A stretch of 64,000 nucleotides of DNA, taken from positions 24,233 to 88,232 of the forward strand of contig PLXW01000088.1 in NCBI GenBank assembly GCA_003151595.1, given 5' to 3'. Made by a program: the position numbers and the translations under genes. The notes beneath the pieces were generated by a model, which saw only the letters and a list, made by a program, of their open reading frames with translations, did no database searches and had not been told where the DNA came from. This stretch comes from Myxococcales bacterium (GTDB lineage: Bacteria; Myxococcota; Polyangia; Polyangiales; Polyangiaceae). Positions 49,915-58,933 of the stretch are shown piece by piece; positions within the stretch are counted from its first letter, which is position 1; every line of letters begins with the position of its first letter.

Positions 49915-51476
49915 TGGGTACCCAATTCACAGTGAACGCTGCCGTGAACGCCGCCATGAAGCGCATCGTCTCCGGGCTGCTGCTGGGAGGCCTCATCGCC
50001 AGCGTGGCCGGATGCCAGATCAGCGATCTCCTCGCCGACGGAAGCCAGGGTGGCGACTCGGGCGTCGGCTCGACGTCGCCGGACGCGACGACTGGCTCCA
50101 ACCTCCCGCCCGGCGAGACGAACGACGGCGCGCCGGCGTCGGGCGACGACGCGGGGACGAACGTGAACCCGACGGGCGATGGCGCGACGGGCAACGGCAC
50201 GGACGACGGCGGAGACATCACGGACGGAGCGACCGGAGGAGGCAACGACGGCTCACAAGGGGTCGTCTACTACGCGCTCAACGACCCCTCGCGATGGTCG
50301 TTCTTCTCGGCGGGGGCCGTCGCCAACGGCGTCACCAAGTACTCCGGCGTCGCCTTCGACGGCCGCTATCTCTACTTCATCCCGCAGTTCAGCCCGCCCA
50401 ACGTGCTTCGCTACGACACGCAAGCGGACTTCACCGATCCGAACTCGTACACCTACTACGCGCCGCTCCCTGCCATCGTCGCGGCCGGGGGGCTCAACAC
50501 CGGCTCATATACCTATCTCGGCGGGGCGTTCGACGGGCGGTACATCTACATGGCGCCGTTCGGCAACAACGCCTACGCGGTTCGCTACGACACGCAGCAG
50601 CCGTTCTCGCACGACGAGTCGTGGTCGGCGTTCAACACGACGACGCTCGACACGGCCGCCAACTACTGGGGCGTCCTCTCCGACGGAAGGCATACGTATT
50701 TCGTACCCAACAAGACCACCAAGGTCCTCGCGTTCGACAACGGAGGGCCGGGCGACGCCGGATCGGACTTCACGAACGCGTCCAACTTCACCTCGTACGA
50801 TCTCGGAACAGGCAACGGTGGCTACTGGGGCGGTACCTTCGACGGTACGTACGTCTACTTCGCGCCGTTCAGCGGCAGCGTCGTCGCACGGCACGACACG
50901 GCGCTGCCTGTGACCGCCGGCTGGGACGTCGGCGCCACCGGGTTCGACCTCAACACCAACTTCGTCCTTGGCGCCACCGCTCACTTCTGGGGCGGCGCCT
51001 ACGACGGCAACCACGTGTACATGGTCCCGAACGCGACGCAGTCGTGGACCCTCGGCGCGTATTCGACCGCCGGGACGTTCAACGACTACGGAAGCTGGTC
51101 CACCTGCGCGCTCGGCACCACCCTGTTGAGCGGCAGCAGCGCATCGTCGGCCTTCGTCGGCGCTGCGTTCGACGGCAAGCGTCTCCTCCTGGTGCCCTTC
51201 GGCACGGCCGTCGCCGACAGCGGCGCCGCGTCCGTGCCCGTGGTCGCCTACGACACAACGCAGCCGCTCTGTCCGTCGACCCTCTCGTCGGCGTACACGA
51301 CCTTCGACCCGACGACGCTCGGCGGCGGCACGGGCGCCGCGGGCTTCGAAGGCGCGGCGTTCGACGGGCACTACGTCTATCTCATCCCTCACTCGAACAG
51401 CGTCATCGCGCGATTCGAAGCGAAGAGCGCGAGCACGGCGATCACGCCGGCGTCGTACAAGGGGTCGTGGTGGTGA
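49914..51476 (+). CDS. Lipoprotein with probable seven-bladed beta-propeller
   Basis: ATG at 49914 overlaps the previous stop and has GAGG upstream (520 residues). A second ATG at 49956 would start nearer the lipoprotein signal (GGLIASVAGC). After a Gly/Asp/Thr linker come seven repeats of ~45-60 residues, each with the motif (W/L/V/E)GxxFDGxYxYxxPxxxxxVxRYDT. Examples are GVAFDGRYLYFIPQF, GGAFDGRYIYMAPFG, GGTFDGTYVYFAPFS and GAAFDGHYVYLIPHS. Seven such units are expected to close as a beta-propeller. It is surface-exposed and probably binds a ligand or protein; no catalytic residues are evident. Confidence 0.8.
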   Translation: MGTQFTVNAAVNAAMKRIVSGLLLGGLIASVAGCQISDLLADGSQGGDSGVGSTSPDATTGSNLPPGETNDGAPASGDDAGTNVNPTGDGATGNGTDDGGDITDGATGGGNDGSQGVVYYALNDPSRWSFFSAGAVANGVTKYSGVAFDGRYLYFIPQFSPPNVLRYDTQADFTDPNSYTYYAPLPAIVAAGGLNTGSYTYLGGAFDGRYIYMAPFGNNAYAVRYDTQQPFSHDESWSAFNTTTLDTAANYWGVLSDGRHTYFVPNKTTKVLAFDNGGPGDAGSDFTNASNFTSYDLGTGNGGYWGGTFDGTYVYFAPFSGSVVARHDTALPVTAGWDVGATGFDLNTNFVLGATAHFWGGAYDGNHVYMVPNATQSWTLGAYSTAGTFNDYGSWSTCALGTTLLSGSSASSAFVGAAFDGKRLLLVPFGTAVADSGAASVPVVAYDTTQPLCPSTLSSAYTTFDPTTLGGGTGAAGFEGAAFDGHYVYLIPHSNSVIARFEAKSASTAITPASYKGSWW

Positions 51477-51942
51477 GGGCTACCTAGAGGAGAAGGAGGA
51501 GAGGAGACTCCGGGGTGATCGCCCGACGCCGCCCTCAGTGCTCGCGAGCGGGTGCACGTCGTCGCCGTCGCAACGCGGACTCCAAGCTCTCGCGATCTGC
51601 ACGCGCGCGCTCGTTGATATTCGCTCAGGATCCGCTCGTTACCACCCCGCGGGGTGATAGCTCTCACGTCCGGATATCCCACAATGAGCTCATGGGTCAC
51701 CCGCTCGGGTCATGCGCAGACGTATCACCCCGTTTTGGAATGGGTCCATCCAGCATGGGATCGGCAATGCTGCAGTGAAATCGATCCCGCCAGTTGGAAT
51801 ATGGGGTGATATGACCAGGCCTGGACGACGCTCCCAATTGATAGTGCCCTTGCACGAGCTTCCGGCCGACTGATAGCGTCTTTCGACTGGCTTAGTCCGC
51901 TCGCGAGCCGCGTAGCGTCGAGGGCCGGGGGAGCTGACGGCC
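51477..51942. promoter_or_regulatory. Intergenic region with repeated GGGGTGAT sites
   Basis: No gene is seen in these 466 bases. The octamer ATCACCCC/GGGGTGAT recurs: CACCCCGCGGGGTG, a perfect 14-bp palindrome, lies at 51643-51656 and its right arm runs into GGGGTGATA; TATCACCCC is at 51723-51731; GGGGTGATA is at 51803-51811, in inverted orientation to the previous one. The spacing (about 80 bases between centres) and position upstream of the large lipoprotein gene suggest operator sites or a looped pair. A GGGGGAG ribosome site precedes the next ATG. Confidence 0.45.
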
Positions 51943-54900
51943 ATGGCGAGAAGGTGGGCTTTCCTCGGGATCGCGCTGTTGTCTGCCTTGAGCGTCGTTC
52001 ACTGCGGGTCGTCGAGCGTCCCGCCGCCGCTCGAAGGGTCGGGCGACGACACGACAGGAGATAGCGGAACGCCGGTGAAACCCGGCCCCACGCCGCAGCC
52101 CGACTCGAGCGTCGTCGATTCGACCGTCTCGCCCGTCGGTGACGGCTCCACGCCGGTCGACAGCACTGTGAGCACCGACAGCGCCATCCCCAACACCGAC
52201 ACGGGGATCCCGACGGGGCCCGCGTCGGCCATGACCCTCAATCCGGCGAGTATCAACTTCGGCCCGGTTCCCTGCGGCACGACAGCTGCCGCCCAGACGG
52301 TCCAGGTCATCAACAACTCGACCGCGCCCGTGTCGCTGGCGTTCTACTTCGAGCAGAACAGCGGAAGCTTCTCCGCCTCGTTCCTGAACCCGACGAGCGG
52401 ACAGAATCTGGGGTCGAGCGTCGCGTCGCTAGCCGTCTCGGCCGCCGTGAGCCTCGTCATCACACCGGTCGCCGTACCAACCGCGCCCCAGACCGCGAAC
52501 ACCACCAACGGGTACGGCGATACGCTGCAGCTCGTCGTGAACGGCGGCAGCAACACGAAGAACGCGATCCCGGTGAAGGAGGGGGCGCAGGGGGTCATCT
52601 TCGTGTTCAACACGTCGACGGTGAATTTCGGCGATGTCCCGGTCAACTCGACCTCGCCCGGCCAGACCGTGCGCGTGACCAACAATGGGAGCCAAGCGGC
52701 CAACTTCACCCTCACTGCGAGCGTCAACGGCGGCGGCGCGAACCCCTTTGCGGTCACGGAGCCCTCGGCCACGCTCGCGAGCGGCGCGACGGTGTCACTC
52801 TCGGCGACGTTCATGCCGGGCGCCGCTGCTTCGTCGACAGGTGTCATCGCCCTCGCCCAGGCCGACAGCGTTCCACTCTGCGGTCCGCTCCCCGCCGGCG
52901 TCACCCTCTCCGGCTCCGGCGTCAGCGGCAACGTCGGCGTCGCACCGACCACGCTGAGCTTCGGAAATACGCCGTGTGGCACAGCGGCGCCGCAGCAGGG
53001 AATCTACCTGAGCAACGTGGGCGGGACCGAGGCCTATCACTGGACGGCGACGCTCACCTCCGGCGCAGCCTTTTACACGCTGAGCCCGAACCCCGCTCAG
53101 GGCAACGTCGCGATCGGAGCCGTGTCGGAGCAAGGGGAGGACGGTGGCGCCCCGACGTTCACCGTGATCCCGAACGTCATCCCCACGAACCTCACCAGCA
53201 TCGCCAACGGTGGCTTCAACGGAGCCATCTCCATCACGACGAACTCTCCCAACGACACCCCTCACCAGATCCAGCTCCAGATGACCGCCGAGGGGGCGAT
53301 CATCGCCGTGGCGCCGACAGGAACGATAAGTTTCCCCAGTTGGTCCGTCGGGCAGACCGAGACCGAGACTCTCAACTTCATCAACTCAGGCAATGAGAAT
53401 GCGACGCTGAATCTCATCCCGACGTCGCCGTTTTCTGCTCCGTCGCAGATCACCGTCAACGCTGGGTCGACTCAACCCGTTCCTATCTCGTTTCTGCCGA
53501 GCGCCCCACAGGCCTTCCCTGGGACGCTGACGCTCAGCGCCGCGTCTGGCACGACCATCTGCAACCTGAACACGCTTCCGGGGGGAGGCTCCGGGATCGC
53601 GCTGGCCGGGACCGGCGTGACCCCAGTGCCACCCGCGGTGACGCTCTCCGCGACGAGCATCAACTTCGGCCCCGTCCCCTGCGGCTCGACGACGACCTTG
53701 CCCAGCACCCTCTCCGTGCAAAACACGGGCGCGACATCGTTCCAGGTCACCGCGTCCCTCCAGAACGGCTCGAGCTCTATCTTCACCGCGACGCTCACGC
53801 CGACGTCCCCCGACGGAGGAACGTCAGTTGCGGGCGGAAGCGAGACGACTGTGACCGTGAGCTTGCCGCAGATGCCGCAGACGGCGTCCATCACCCCCAA
53901 CGCCTATGCCGACGTGCTGCAGCTCCTCTTCACGTCGCCGAACGGGGCTGCGCGCTCGATCAACGTCCCCCTCAGCATCACGGCGAGCGGCGCGATCATG
54001 GCGTTCCAGCCCTCGGCGGTCCAATTCGGCACGGTCGCGGTCAACTCGACGACGAACCTCCCCTTCACCGTCGTCAACTCGGGCAACCTTCCTGCCGAAG
54101 TTCAGCTGACGTTCGCCGGCCTGGATGCTGGTGTCTCGGAGTTTGGCTTTGCGCCGCTGGGTCTCGTGGACGTGAACGCGAATGCGAGCGCGGCGCTCCA
54201 GGCATCGTTCGCCTCCGCCAACACGAATCCACAGATCGCGTCGCTCCAGATGACGCCGTCGTCGAAATCCACCAACCACTTCTGCGCTCCGATGCCCTCG
54301 CCGCTCACCCTGAACGGGCAGGGCTCGACCTCGACCACGGTCGTGACGCCCGCGTCGATCGACTTCGGCCTCACCCCTTGCGGCCAACAGGCGACGCAGG
54401 CGCTGGTCACGATCCAGAACACGGCCTCCAGCGGAAGCATCACCTGGACGGCGTCGTTCCTTTCCGGGAGCGCGTATTACCACCTCAGTCAGACGACCGG
54501 ACCGGTGAACGCCCAGAGCTCGGGATCGTTCACCATCACCCCCGTCGCCATCCCGGGTCTTCCGGCGGGGTCGCCTGTGACTCCGGACTTCTACGCGGCC
54601 ACGCTGCAGGTGAGCACCGGCACGGGCACTCAGCCGCAGCTGATTCAGCTTCACCAGACGGCGCAGGGGGTCATCCTCACGTCGAGCGGGAACGGTGCAA
54701 CGAACTTCACCGCTCTCAACTTCGGCGGTGTCTCCGTCAACCAGACGGCGACAACTCAATTCACGATCACGAACACCGGGAACGTCGCCGTGGACGGGGT
54801 GCAACTCGCGAACGCGAACCCAGTCTTCGCCGTGAACCCGAACGACGTCTCACAGGACGGCGGCGTGGGGTCTCCTCAGATGCTCGTCTTCGACCTCGCG

Positions 54901-55965
54901 CCTCACGAGAGCCTCGCGCCCGCGCCGGAGATGACGTTCACTCCGACGACCGTGGGGGCCGCCAGCGACACCGCCATCTACACATTGCCGGCGGGAACGG
55001 TGCTCTGCGCGCCCGCCCCTCCGAACTTCGCGCTGAGCGGCACGGGGCTCACCGGCATCGCCGTCTCCCCGACGAGCCTGAACTTCGGGCTCGTGCCGTG
55101 CGGCGTGAGCGTCGGTCAGGGCTCGTTGAACCCCGGGGCCAACGAAGGAGCCGCGGGACAGCTGGTATCGATCAACAACAAGGGAGTCGCCTCGACCTTC
55201 ACGGCGACGTTCGGCCACGCGCCGCCCAACTACACGCTCTGGCTCCAGACCAGCCCCCCACCCCAGGCGAGCTACACGCTTATCCAGGTCAACACGGCCG
55301 AGCCCCTGCCGGCCGGCGCGATCACCCAGCTCCTCGTCGTCCCGAACACCATCCAGGTTCCTGCTTCGACCACGCCTAACTCCTTCGGTGACACACTCAC
55401 CATTTCCACGACGTCGGTCGGTGACGTCGCGCACAACATCTCGATCAGCGAGACCGCGAAAGGGGCGTTCCTGGCGTTCACACCGCTGAGCATCAAGGAC
55501 ACCTACAGCACTCCGGACTACGCCCTCGGCGCCACGGTGACGCAGAACTTCTCGTTCACGAACTCAGGAAACGTGACCGCGGACTTCTATATGACGCTCA
55601 CGATGAACCAGGGGAACGATAGCTCGCCGCTGGAGACATACCCCTTCGAGGTCCAGCCGTGTCAGGCCTACAGCGTGTCGTCTCCATTCCCGAACCAGTG
55701 CGCGCCTCCCGGAAGTTGCTCCGGAGCCGCGGGCCCGTACTCGCTCACGCTCCCCGAGTTCTGCACGAACATTCCCTATACGACGGCGGGATCTGCGGGG
55801 AGCCTCTTCGCAGGCCAGACCGTCACGGGCGTGATCGAGTCCACGGGCTATCCCAGCGCCCTGAACTTCAGCCAGGCGCTCGGGTTCATCAACGTCGTGA
55901 CGGTGAGCACGAACCTCTGCTCGCTCCCGGTGCCCCAGATTCCGCTGAGTGAGCCTTCGTTCTGA
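51943..55965 (+). CDS. Giant lipoprotein of ten ASH/choice-of-anchor-D-like domains
   Basis: 1340 residues: a lipoprotein signal ending in LSVVHC, an Asp/Ser/Thr linker to ~residue 95, then ten ~100-120-residue beta domains. Each opens with the pattern xxxSIxFGxVPCGxxxxxQxVxVxNxG, related to ASPM/SPD-2/Hydin-type immunoglobulin-like folds used in choice-of-anchor D proteins. The domains alternate: odd ones carry FGxxPCG and even ones FGxVxVNxT. Each pair ends with an LCxPxP ... LSGxG segment. Thus five A-B units of ~250 residues are present. Probably a surface rod or adhesin. It ends five bases before a convergent gene. Confidence 0.85.
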   Translation: MARRWAFLGIALLSALSVVHCGSSSVPPPLEGSGDDTTGDSGTPVKPGPTPQPDSSVVDSTVSPVGDGSTPVDSTVSTDSAIPNTDTGIPTGPASAMTLNPASINFGPVPCGTTAAAQTVQVINNSTAPVSLAFYFEQNSGSFSASFLNPTSGQNLGSSVASLAVSAAVSLVITPVAVPTAPQTANTTNGYGDTLQLVVNGGSNTKNAIPVKEGAQGVIFVFNTSTVNFGDVPVNSTSPGQTVRVTNNGSQAANFTLTASVNGGGANPFAVTEPSATLASGATVSLSATFMPGAAASSTGVIALAQADSVPLCGPLPAGVTLSGSGVSGNVGVAPTTLSFGNTPCGTAAPQQGIYLSNVGGTEAYHWTATLTSGAAFYTLSPNPAQGNVAIGAVSEQGEDGGAPTFTVIPNVIPTNLTSIANGGFNGAISITTNSPNDTPHQIQLQMTAEGAIIAVAPTGTISFPSWSVGQTETETLNFINSGNENATLNLIPTSPFSAPSQITVNAGSTQPVPISFLPSAPQAFPGTLTLSAASGTTICNLNTLPGGGSGIALAGTGVTPVPPAVTLSATSINFGPVPCGSTTTLPSTLSVQNTGATSFQVTASLQNGSSSIFTATLTPTSPDGGTSVAGGSETTVTVSLPQMPQTASITPNAYADVLQLLFTSPNGAARSINVPLSITASGAIMAFQPSAVQFGTVAVNSTTNLPFTVVNSGNLPAEVQLTFAGLDAGVSEFGFAPLGLVDVNANASAALQASFASANTNPQIASLQMTPSSKSTNHFCAPMPSPLTLNGQGSTSTTVVTPASIDFGLTPCGQQATQALVTIQNTASSGSITWTASFLSGSAYYHLSQTTGPVNAQSSGSFTITPVAIPGLPAGSPVTPDFYAATLQVSTGTGTQPQLIQLHQTAQGVILTSSGNGATNFTALNFGGVSVNQTATTQFTITNTGNVAVDGVQLANANPVFAVNPNDVSQDGGVGSPQMLVFDLAPHESLAPAPEMTFTPTTVGAASDTAIYTLPAGTVLCAPAPPNFALSGTGLTGIAVSPTSLNFGLVPCGVSVGQGSLNPGANEGAAGQLVSINNKGVASTFTATFGHAPPNYTLWLQTSPPPQASYTLIQVNTAEPLPAGAITQLLVVPNTIQVPASTTPNSFGDTLTISTTSVGDVAHNISISETAKGAFLAFTPLSIKDTYSTPDYALGATVTQNFSFTNSGNVTADFYMTLTMNQGNDSSPLETYPFEVQPCQAYSVSSPFPNQCAPPGSCSGAAGPYSLTLPEFCTNIPYTTAGSAGSLFAGQTVTGVIESTGYPSALNFSQALGFINVVTVSTNLCSLPVPQIPLSEPSF

Positions 55966-55969
55966 CCCG

Positions 55970-56356
55970 TCACGCGCCGCCGAAGCGCAAAAGACGGTCA
56001 CGGTTTTCGCACGCGCGCACGTTGTGGGCTTCGCACGCGGCGCCGTAGAGCGCGAGCGCCCGAGGCGTGCTCGCGGGGAAGCCCGCGCCGAGCTCGTACA
56101 TCACGCCGAGCACGCTGCACGACGCGACCTCGCCTTTCGTGCAAGCGCTCGTGAAAGCGACCGCGGCTTCGCGCACGGTCTCCGGCTCAGGCTGATTGCG
56201 GAGCGCGTGCTCGACGCACTCTTGCGCCTCGTATTTCACCCCCGCGACCTCGACCTGGTTCCGCAGGAGATCGCCGGTCGCGCATGCCGAGGTGAGCCAT
56301 GGCATTGAAGCGGCGACGACGAGAGATGCGAAACGTGTGACGCGCGCGGTGGTCAT
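55970..56356 (-). CDS. Small Sel1-like lipoprotein
   Basis: 128 residues with a signal ending in WLTSAC. The mature part has AFTSACTKGEVASCSVLGVMYELGAG and ALALYGAACEAHNVRACENRDRL, two Sel1-type alpha-helical repeats with the Cys pattern (AC...G...SC..LG) common in Cys-rich Sel1 proteins such as those of Helicobacter and myxobacteria. Such repeats mediate protein contacts. Its stop lies five bases from that of the giant lipoprotein gene. Confidence 0.72.
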   Translation of the reverse strand: MTTARVTRFASLVVAASMPWLTSACATGDLLRNQVEVAGVKYEAQECVEHALRNQPEPETVREAAVAFTSACTKGEVASCSVLGVMYELGAGFPASTPRALALYGAACEAHNVRACENRDRLLRFGGA

Positions 56357-56460
56357 GGAGGTCTCCCTGGCCAGCGAGCGAAAGGCTCTCCGGCAGTGAC
56401 TCCGTTGACGGCAACACGCGGGGAACCTTGAGAGGGGCGTGCGCTTCGCCGCGCCTCATC

Positions 56461-57264
56461 TCACGCGGCCGGCACTATCCAGCTGAAGACACCGACGTCC
56501 GGCCCGAGCACGACGGTGTGCTCGATCAGCCGCTCACCTCGCTCGCATCCCCACGCCGCGCCGGCAACCTCGCGCGGCTCGCTGTTTACGCCCGCGCGCT
56601 CGTTCTGAAGGCGCGCGGCATGGCTGTCCGGGTGCACCGGGCGGCGCTGCACGATCGTGCCGGGGAACGTGCGCGTCTCGATCGATCGCTTGATGCGGCC
56701 GTCGACGGTGTGCACGAACGCGCACGGCGCCTCGGTCAGCTCGAGGAAGCGGATCGCGCTCGCGTGGAACGACGTGCGGAAGGTGCGCGCGAGGCGGTGG
56801 ACATCGTCGAGCGTGGGGCGCGGATCAGTGCACAGAGGCGCGGCCCATTTTTCGGGCATCAGGAGCTCTGTGGAGAAGTGGTTTGCCTCGCGCTCGATGG
56901 CGCGGACCTTCCTGTCGGCTTCGCGCGCTTCGGCGGATCGCGCGAAGGTCGCGCTCTCGTCCCCCTGGCACTGCGCGAAGTGATCGACGACGTTATGGAG
57001 AAGGAGGTGCGCGAGCTCGTGCGCGCCGGTGAAGCCCGCGCGCGGCTCCCCTCGCGCGTCTTCGTCGATCCAGATGACGGCGCGGTTCGCGCTGCGGAGG
57101 ATCGCGCCGCGCGCGGTGGTGATGGGGACGTAGAGGACGACCGCTCCATAGCGCGCGGCCATGGCCTCGACGTGGATGTCGCGCGGATGGCGGACGTCGC
57201 ATTCGTCGAGCACGCGGCGGGCCGCTGCCACGGGCCCCGGCAAGAGCGGCTTTACCTTCGACAC
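56461..57264 (-). CDS. ImmA/IrrE-family metallopeptidase
   Basis: The GTG start at 57264 is a best guess (267 residues); the true start could be a few codons later. The zinc motif HELAH is at 82-86, preceded by AVIWIDEDARGEPRAGFTGA, with the third-ligand helix REANHFSTELLMP at about 125-137, as in ImmA/IrrE (PF06114). Relatives cleave XRE-type repressors or stress regulators. An extra ~110 residues follow with no named domain. It lies four bases after a hairpin and downstream of the truncated repeat copy at 57294-57331, so its original 5' region may have been altered. Confidence 0.82.
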   Translation of the reverse strand: MSKVKPLLPGPVAAARRVLDECDVRHPRDIHVEAMAARYGAVVLYVPITTARGAILRSANRAVIWIDEDARGEPRAGFTGAHELAHLLLHNVVDHFAQCQGDESATFARSAEAREADRKVRAIEREANHFSTELLMPEKWAAPLCTDPRPTLDDVHRLARTFRTSFHASAIRFLELTEAPCAFVHTVDGRIKRSIETRTFPGTIVQRRPVHPDSHAARLQNERAGVNSEPREVAGAAWGCERGERLIEHTVVLGPDVGVFSWIVPAA

Positions 57265-57267
57265 CTG

Positions 57268-57293
57268 GAGCGCTCCCCTTTCGAGGAGCGCTC
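57268..57293 (-). terminator. Hairpin after the truncated repeat copy
   Basis: GAGCGCTCC (57268-57276) and GGAGCGCTC (57285-57293) pair around an eight-base loop. On the minus strand the hairpin immediately follows a TAA stop in the repeat tail and precedes the ImmA/IrrE start by four bases. Similar GCGCTCC...GGAGCGC hairpins follow the repeats at 58859 and 59547. Confidence 0.5.
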
Positions 57294-57331
57294 TTATTCG
57301 TCTTCGCGCGCGGCGAGAAGCGCGATCGGAT
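57294..57331 (-). repeat. Truncated copy of the 75-bp tail repeat
   Basis: The minus strand here encodes DPIALLAAREDE-stop, a diverged form of the DQLELLATLEDE-stop end of the repeats at 58859, 59547 and 61241, followed by the same kind of hairpin. Only about the last 38 bases are recognisable. It lies between the stop of the collagen-like lipoprotein and the ImmA/IrrE gene. Confidence 0.5.
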
Positions 57332-57387
57332 CCAAGCCGTCTCGCCGCCACGACGAGCGCGTCAACTCGCGCGAGGACGAGATCTCG

Positions 57388-58674
57388 CTACCGCACCACG
57401 AGCCCGCTCGAGGACGCGGGGCTGCCCGCGAACGTCGTCGTCGCGCCGAGCGTCCCGTCCGCGGCGATGGGCCAGCTGGTGATCGACTGCCCAGAACCGT
57501 TTCGCGTGTAGAGGAACGCACCGTCGGGGCTGGCGGCGATGTCGGTCGGGCCGGTGCCGGTCGATGCCGCCGGCGTGACGCCGTTTCCTACGAGGGCGAT
57601 CGCACCGGTGCCGGGCGTGATCGTGTAGGCCGAGATCGTGGCGTTGTGAGCGTTGAGCGCGTACGCAGTCGTGTTCACGATGGCCACCCAGCACGCAGCC
57701 AATTGGCCGTCGGCGACGAACGCCGTGTCGGTGGTGACCACGCCGGTCGGAGAGACGGAGTAAGAGCTCGCTCCGGTGTTGGCGGTCGCCTGGCTGACGA
57801 CGATCAAGCCGGCGCCCGAGATCCCGAATCCATAGGGCGCCTGGGACGCGCCCGCGGAGGTGAAGACTCCCGCTGCCGCGACGCCGCCGCTCACCACGAA
57901 GGTGTCGATGTTGTCGGCCCCCTTCTCGGTGACGACGAGAACCGAACCGTTCTGCACGAAGGCGATCTGCTCCGCCCCGGGCTGCGCGACGCTCAAGAGG
58001 CGCGTCGAGCCGGCGATCGGGATGAGCCCTCCGGGGTCGACCGTGAAGCCGGAGATGTTGGCCGCTGCCGTCGCGCTGCCGGCGTTGAGGACATAGAGGG
58101 TAGTGCCCGAGAGCGTGAGGCTGATGGGCGCGGTGCCGCCCGAGGGGACGTTCGAGAGGAGAGAGATGCGGCCGTCCAGCTCGAGCGCGAGCTCGGAGAT
58201 CGAGCCGTCTCCGGCGTTCACGGTGAAGAAGTGATTGCTCGTCGCATCGAAGACGAGGGCGCCCTGACTGCCAAGACCCGCGCCCGTGCCGCCGCCTCCG
58301 GTCGCGAATTCGCCGAAGGGTGTGAGCTCGCCCGTGGTCGAGGAGCGCGCGTACTCGATGATGCTGTTCGCGGTCGCGCTGTTCGACAGAATGTAGAGCG
58401 CGGTCGGCGCGGAGGTCCCTGCGTCGGGGACGGGGGCCGCGGGACCTTGCGCTCCGGTCGCGCCTTGGGAGCCCGTTGGACCCTGAGCGCCCGCCGGACC
58501 CTCCGCTCCGGCTGGACCTTGCGCGCCGGCTGAACCTTGCGCGCCGGCCGGTCCGGCGGGGCCTTGCGCGCCGCTGTCTCCCGCGGGTCCTTGCTCGCCG
58601 GTCGGGCCGGTGCTGCCACCGCAGCCGGAGAGCACAGTGACAATGGATGCAATATACAATAGCCGGTGAATCAT
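57388..58674 (-). CDS. Collagen-like repeat lipoprotein with lactonase-type propeller
   Basis: 428 residues. The signal ends in VLSGC. Residues ~21-80 are Gly-X-Y triplets (GPTGEQGPAGDSG, AQGPAGAEGPAG and so on), a bacterial collagen-like triple-helix segment of about 20 triplets. The rest (~90-428) shows seven weak repeats such as LYILSNSATANSIIEYAR, LYVLNAGSATAANISGFTV and AYALNAHNATISAYTITPGTGAI, the strand pattern of lactonase / 6-phosphogluconolactonase-type beta-propellers. Trimerisation by the collagen stalk would display three propeller heads at the surface. No catalytic residues could be assigned. Confidence 0.8.
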   Translation of the reverse strand: MIHRLLYIASIVTVLSGCGGSTGPTGEQGPAGDSGAQGPAGPAGAQGSAGAQGPAGAEGPAGAQGPTGSQGATGAQGPAAPVPDAGTSAPTALYILSNSATANSIIEYARSSTTGELTPFGEFATGGGGTGAGLGSQGALVFDATSNHFFTVNAGDGSISELALELDGRISLLSNVPSGGTAPISLTLSGTTLYVLNAGSATAAANISGFTVDPGGLIPIAGSTRLLSVAQPGAEQIAFVQNGSVLVVTEKGADNIDTFVVSGGVAAAGVFTSAGASQAPYGFGISGAGLIVVSQATANTGASSYSVSPTGVVTTDTAFVADGQLAACWVAIVNTTAYALNAHNATISAYTITPGTGAIALVGNGVTPAASTGTGPTDIAASPDGAFLYTRNGSGQSITSWPIAADGTLGATTTFAGSPASSSGLVVR

Positions 58675-58858
58675 GGAGATCTCCTAGGGCGAGCGGGGGC
58701 CGCGAGGCGGCCTCGGTTGGATCGACGCGCAGTCGTGCGCACGCCCGGCGCCCACCTCATCGAGACCGCGGACGGGTCGATGGGTCAGGCGCGGGCGTGA
58801 CGTGCGAGTCTCTCGGCGTCTACGCAGGGGCGCGCGCTCGGTTTCGGGAGCGGAGCGC

Positions 58859-58933
58859 TTATTCGTCTTCGAGCGTGGCGAGAAGCTCGAGCTGATCGAG
58901 CAGCGCTTGCAGCTCTTCGTCGGTGCTCGCCTC
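58859..58933 (-). repeat. 75-bp tail repeat, copy at 58.9 kb
   Basis: Twenty-five codons on the minus strand, from GAG (Glu) to the TAA stop, coding EASTDEELQALL...ELLATLEDE. It differs from the copy at 59547-59621 at two bases and from that at 61241-61315 at one. A GCGCTC...GAGCGC hairpin follows the stop. Confidence 0.85.

Noticed and set aside
50012..51487. 491-codon plus-strand frame overlapping the propeller lipoprotein
   Set aside because: Arg/His-rich +1 shadow without motifs; the lipoprotein frame has a signal and seven repeats.
56428..58533. 701-codon plus-strand frame over the ImmA/IrrE and collagen-like genes
   Set aside because: Antisense shadow of two convincing minus-strand genes.
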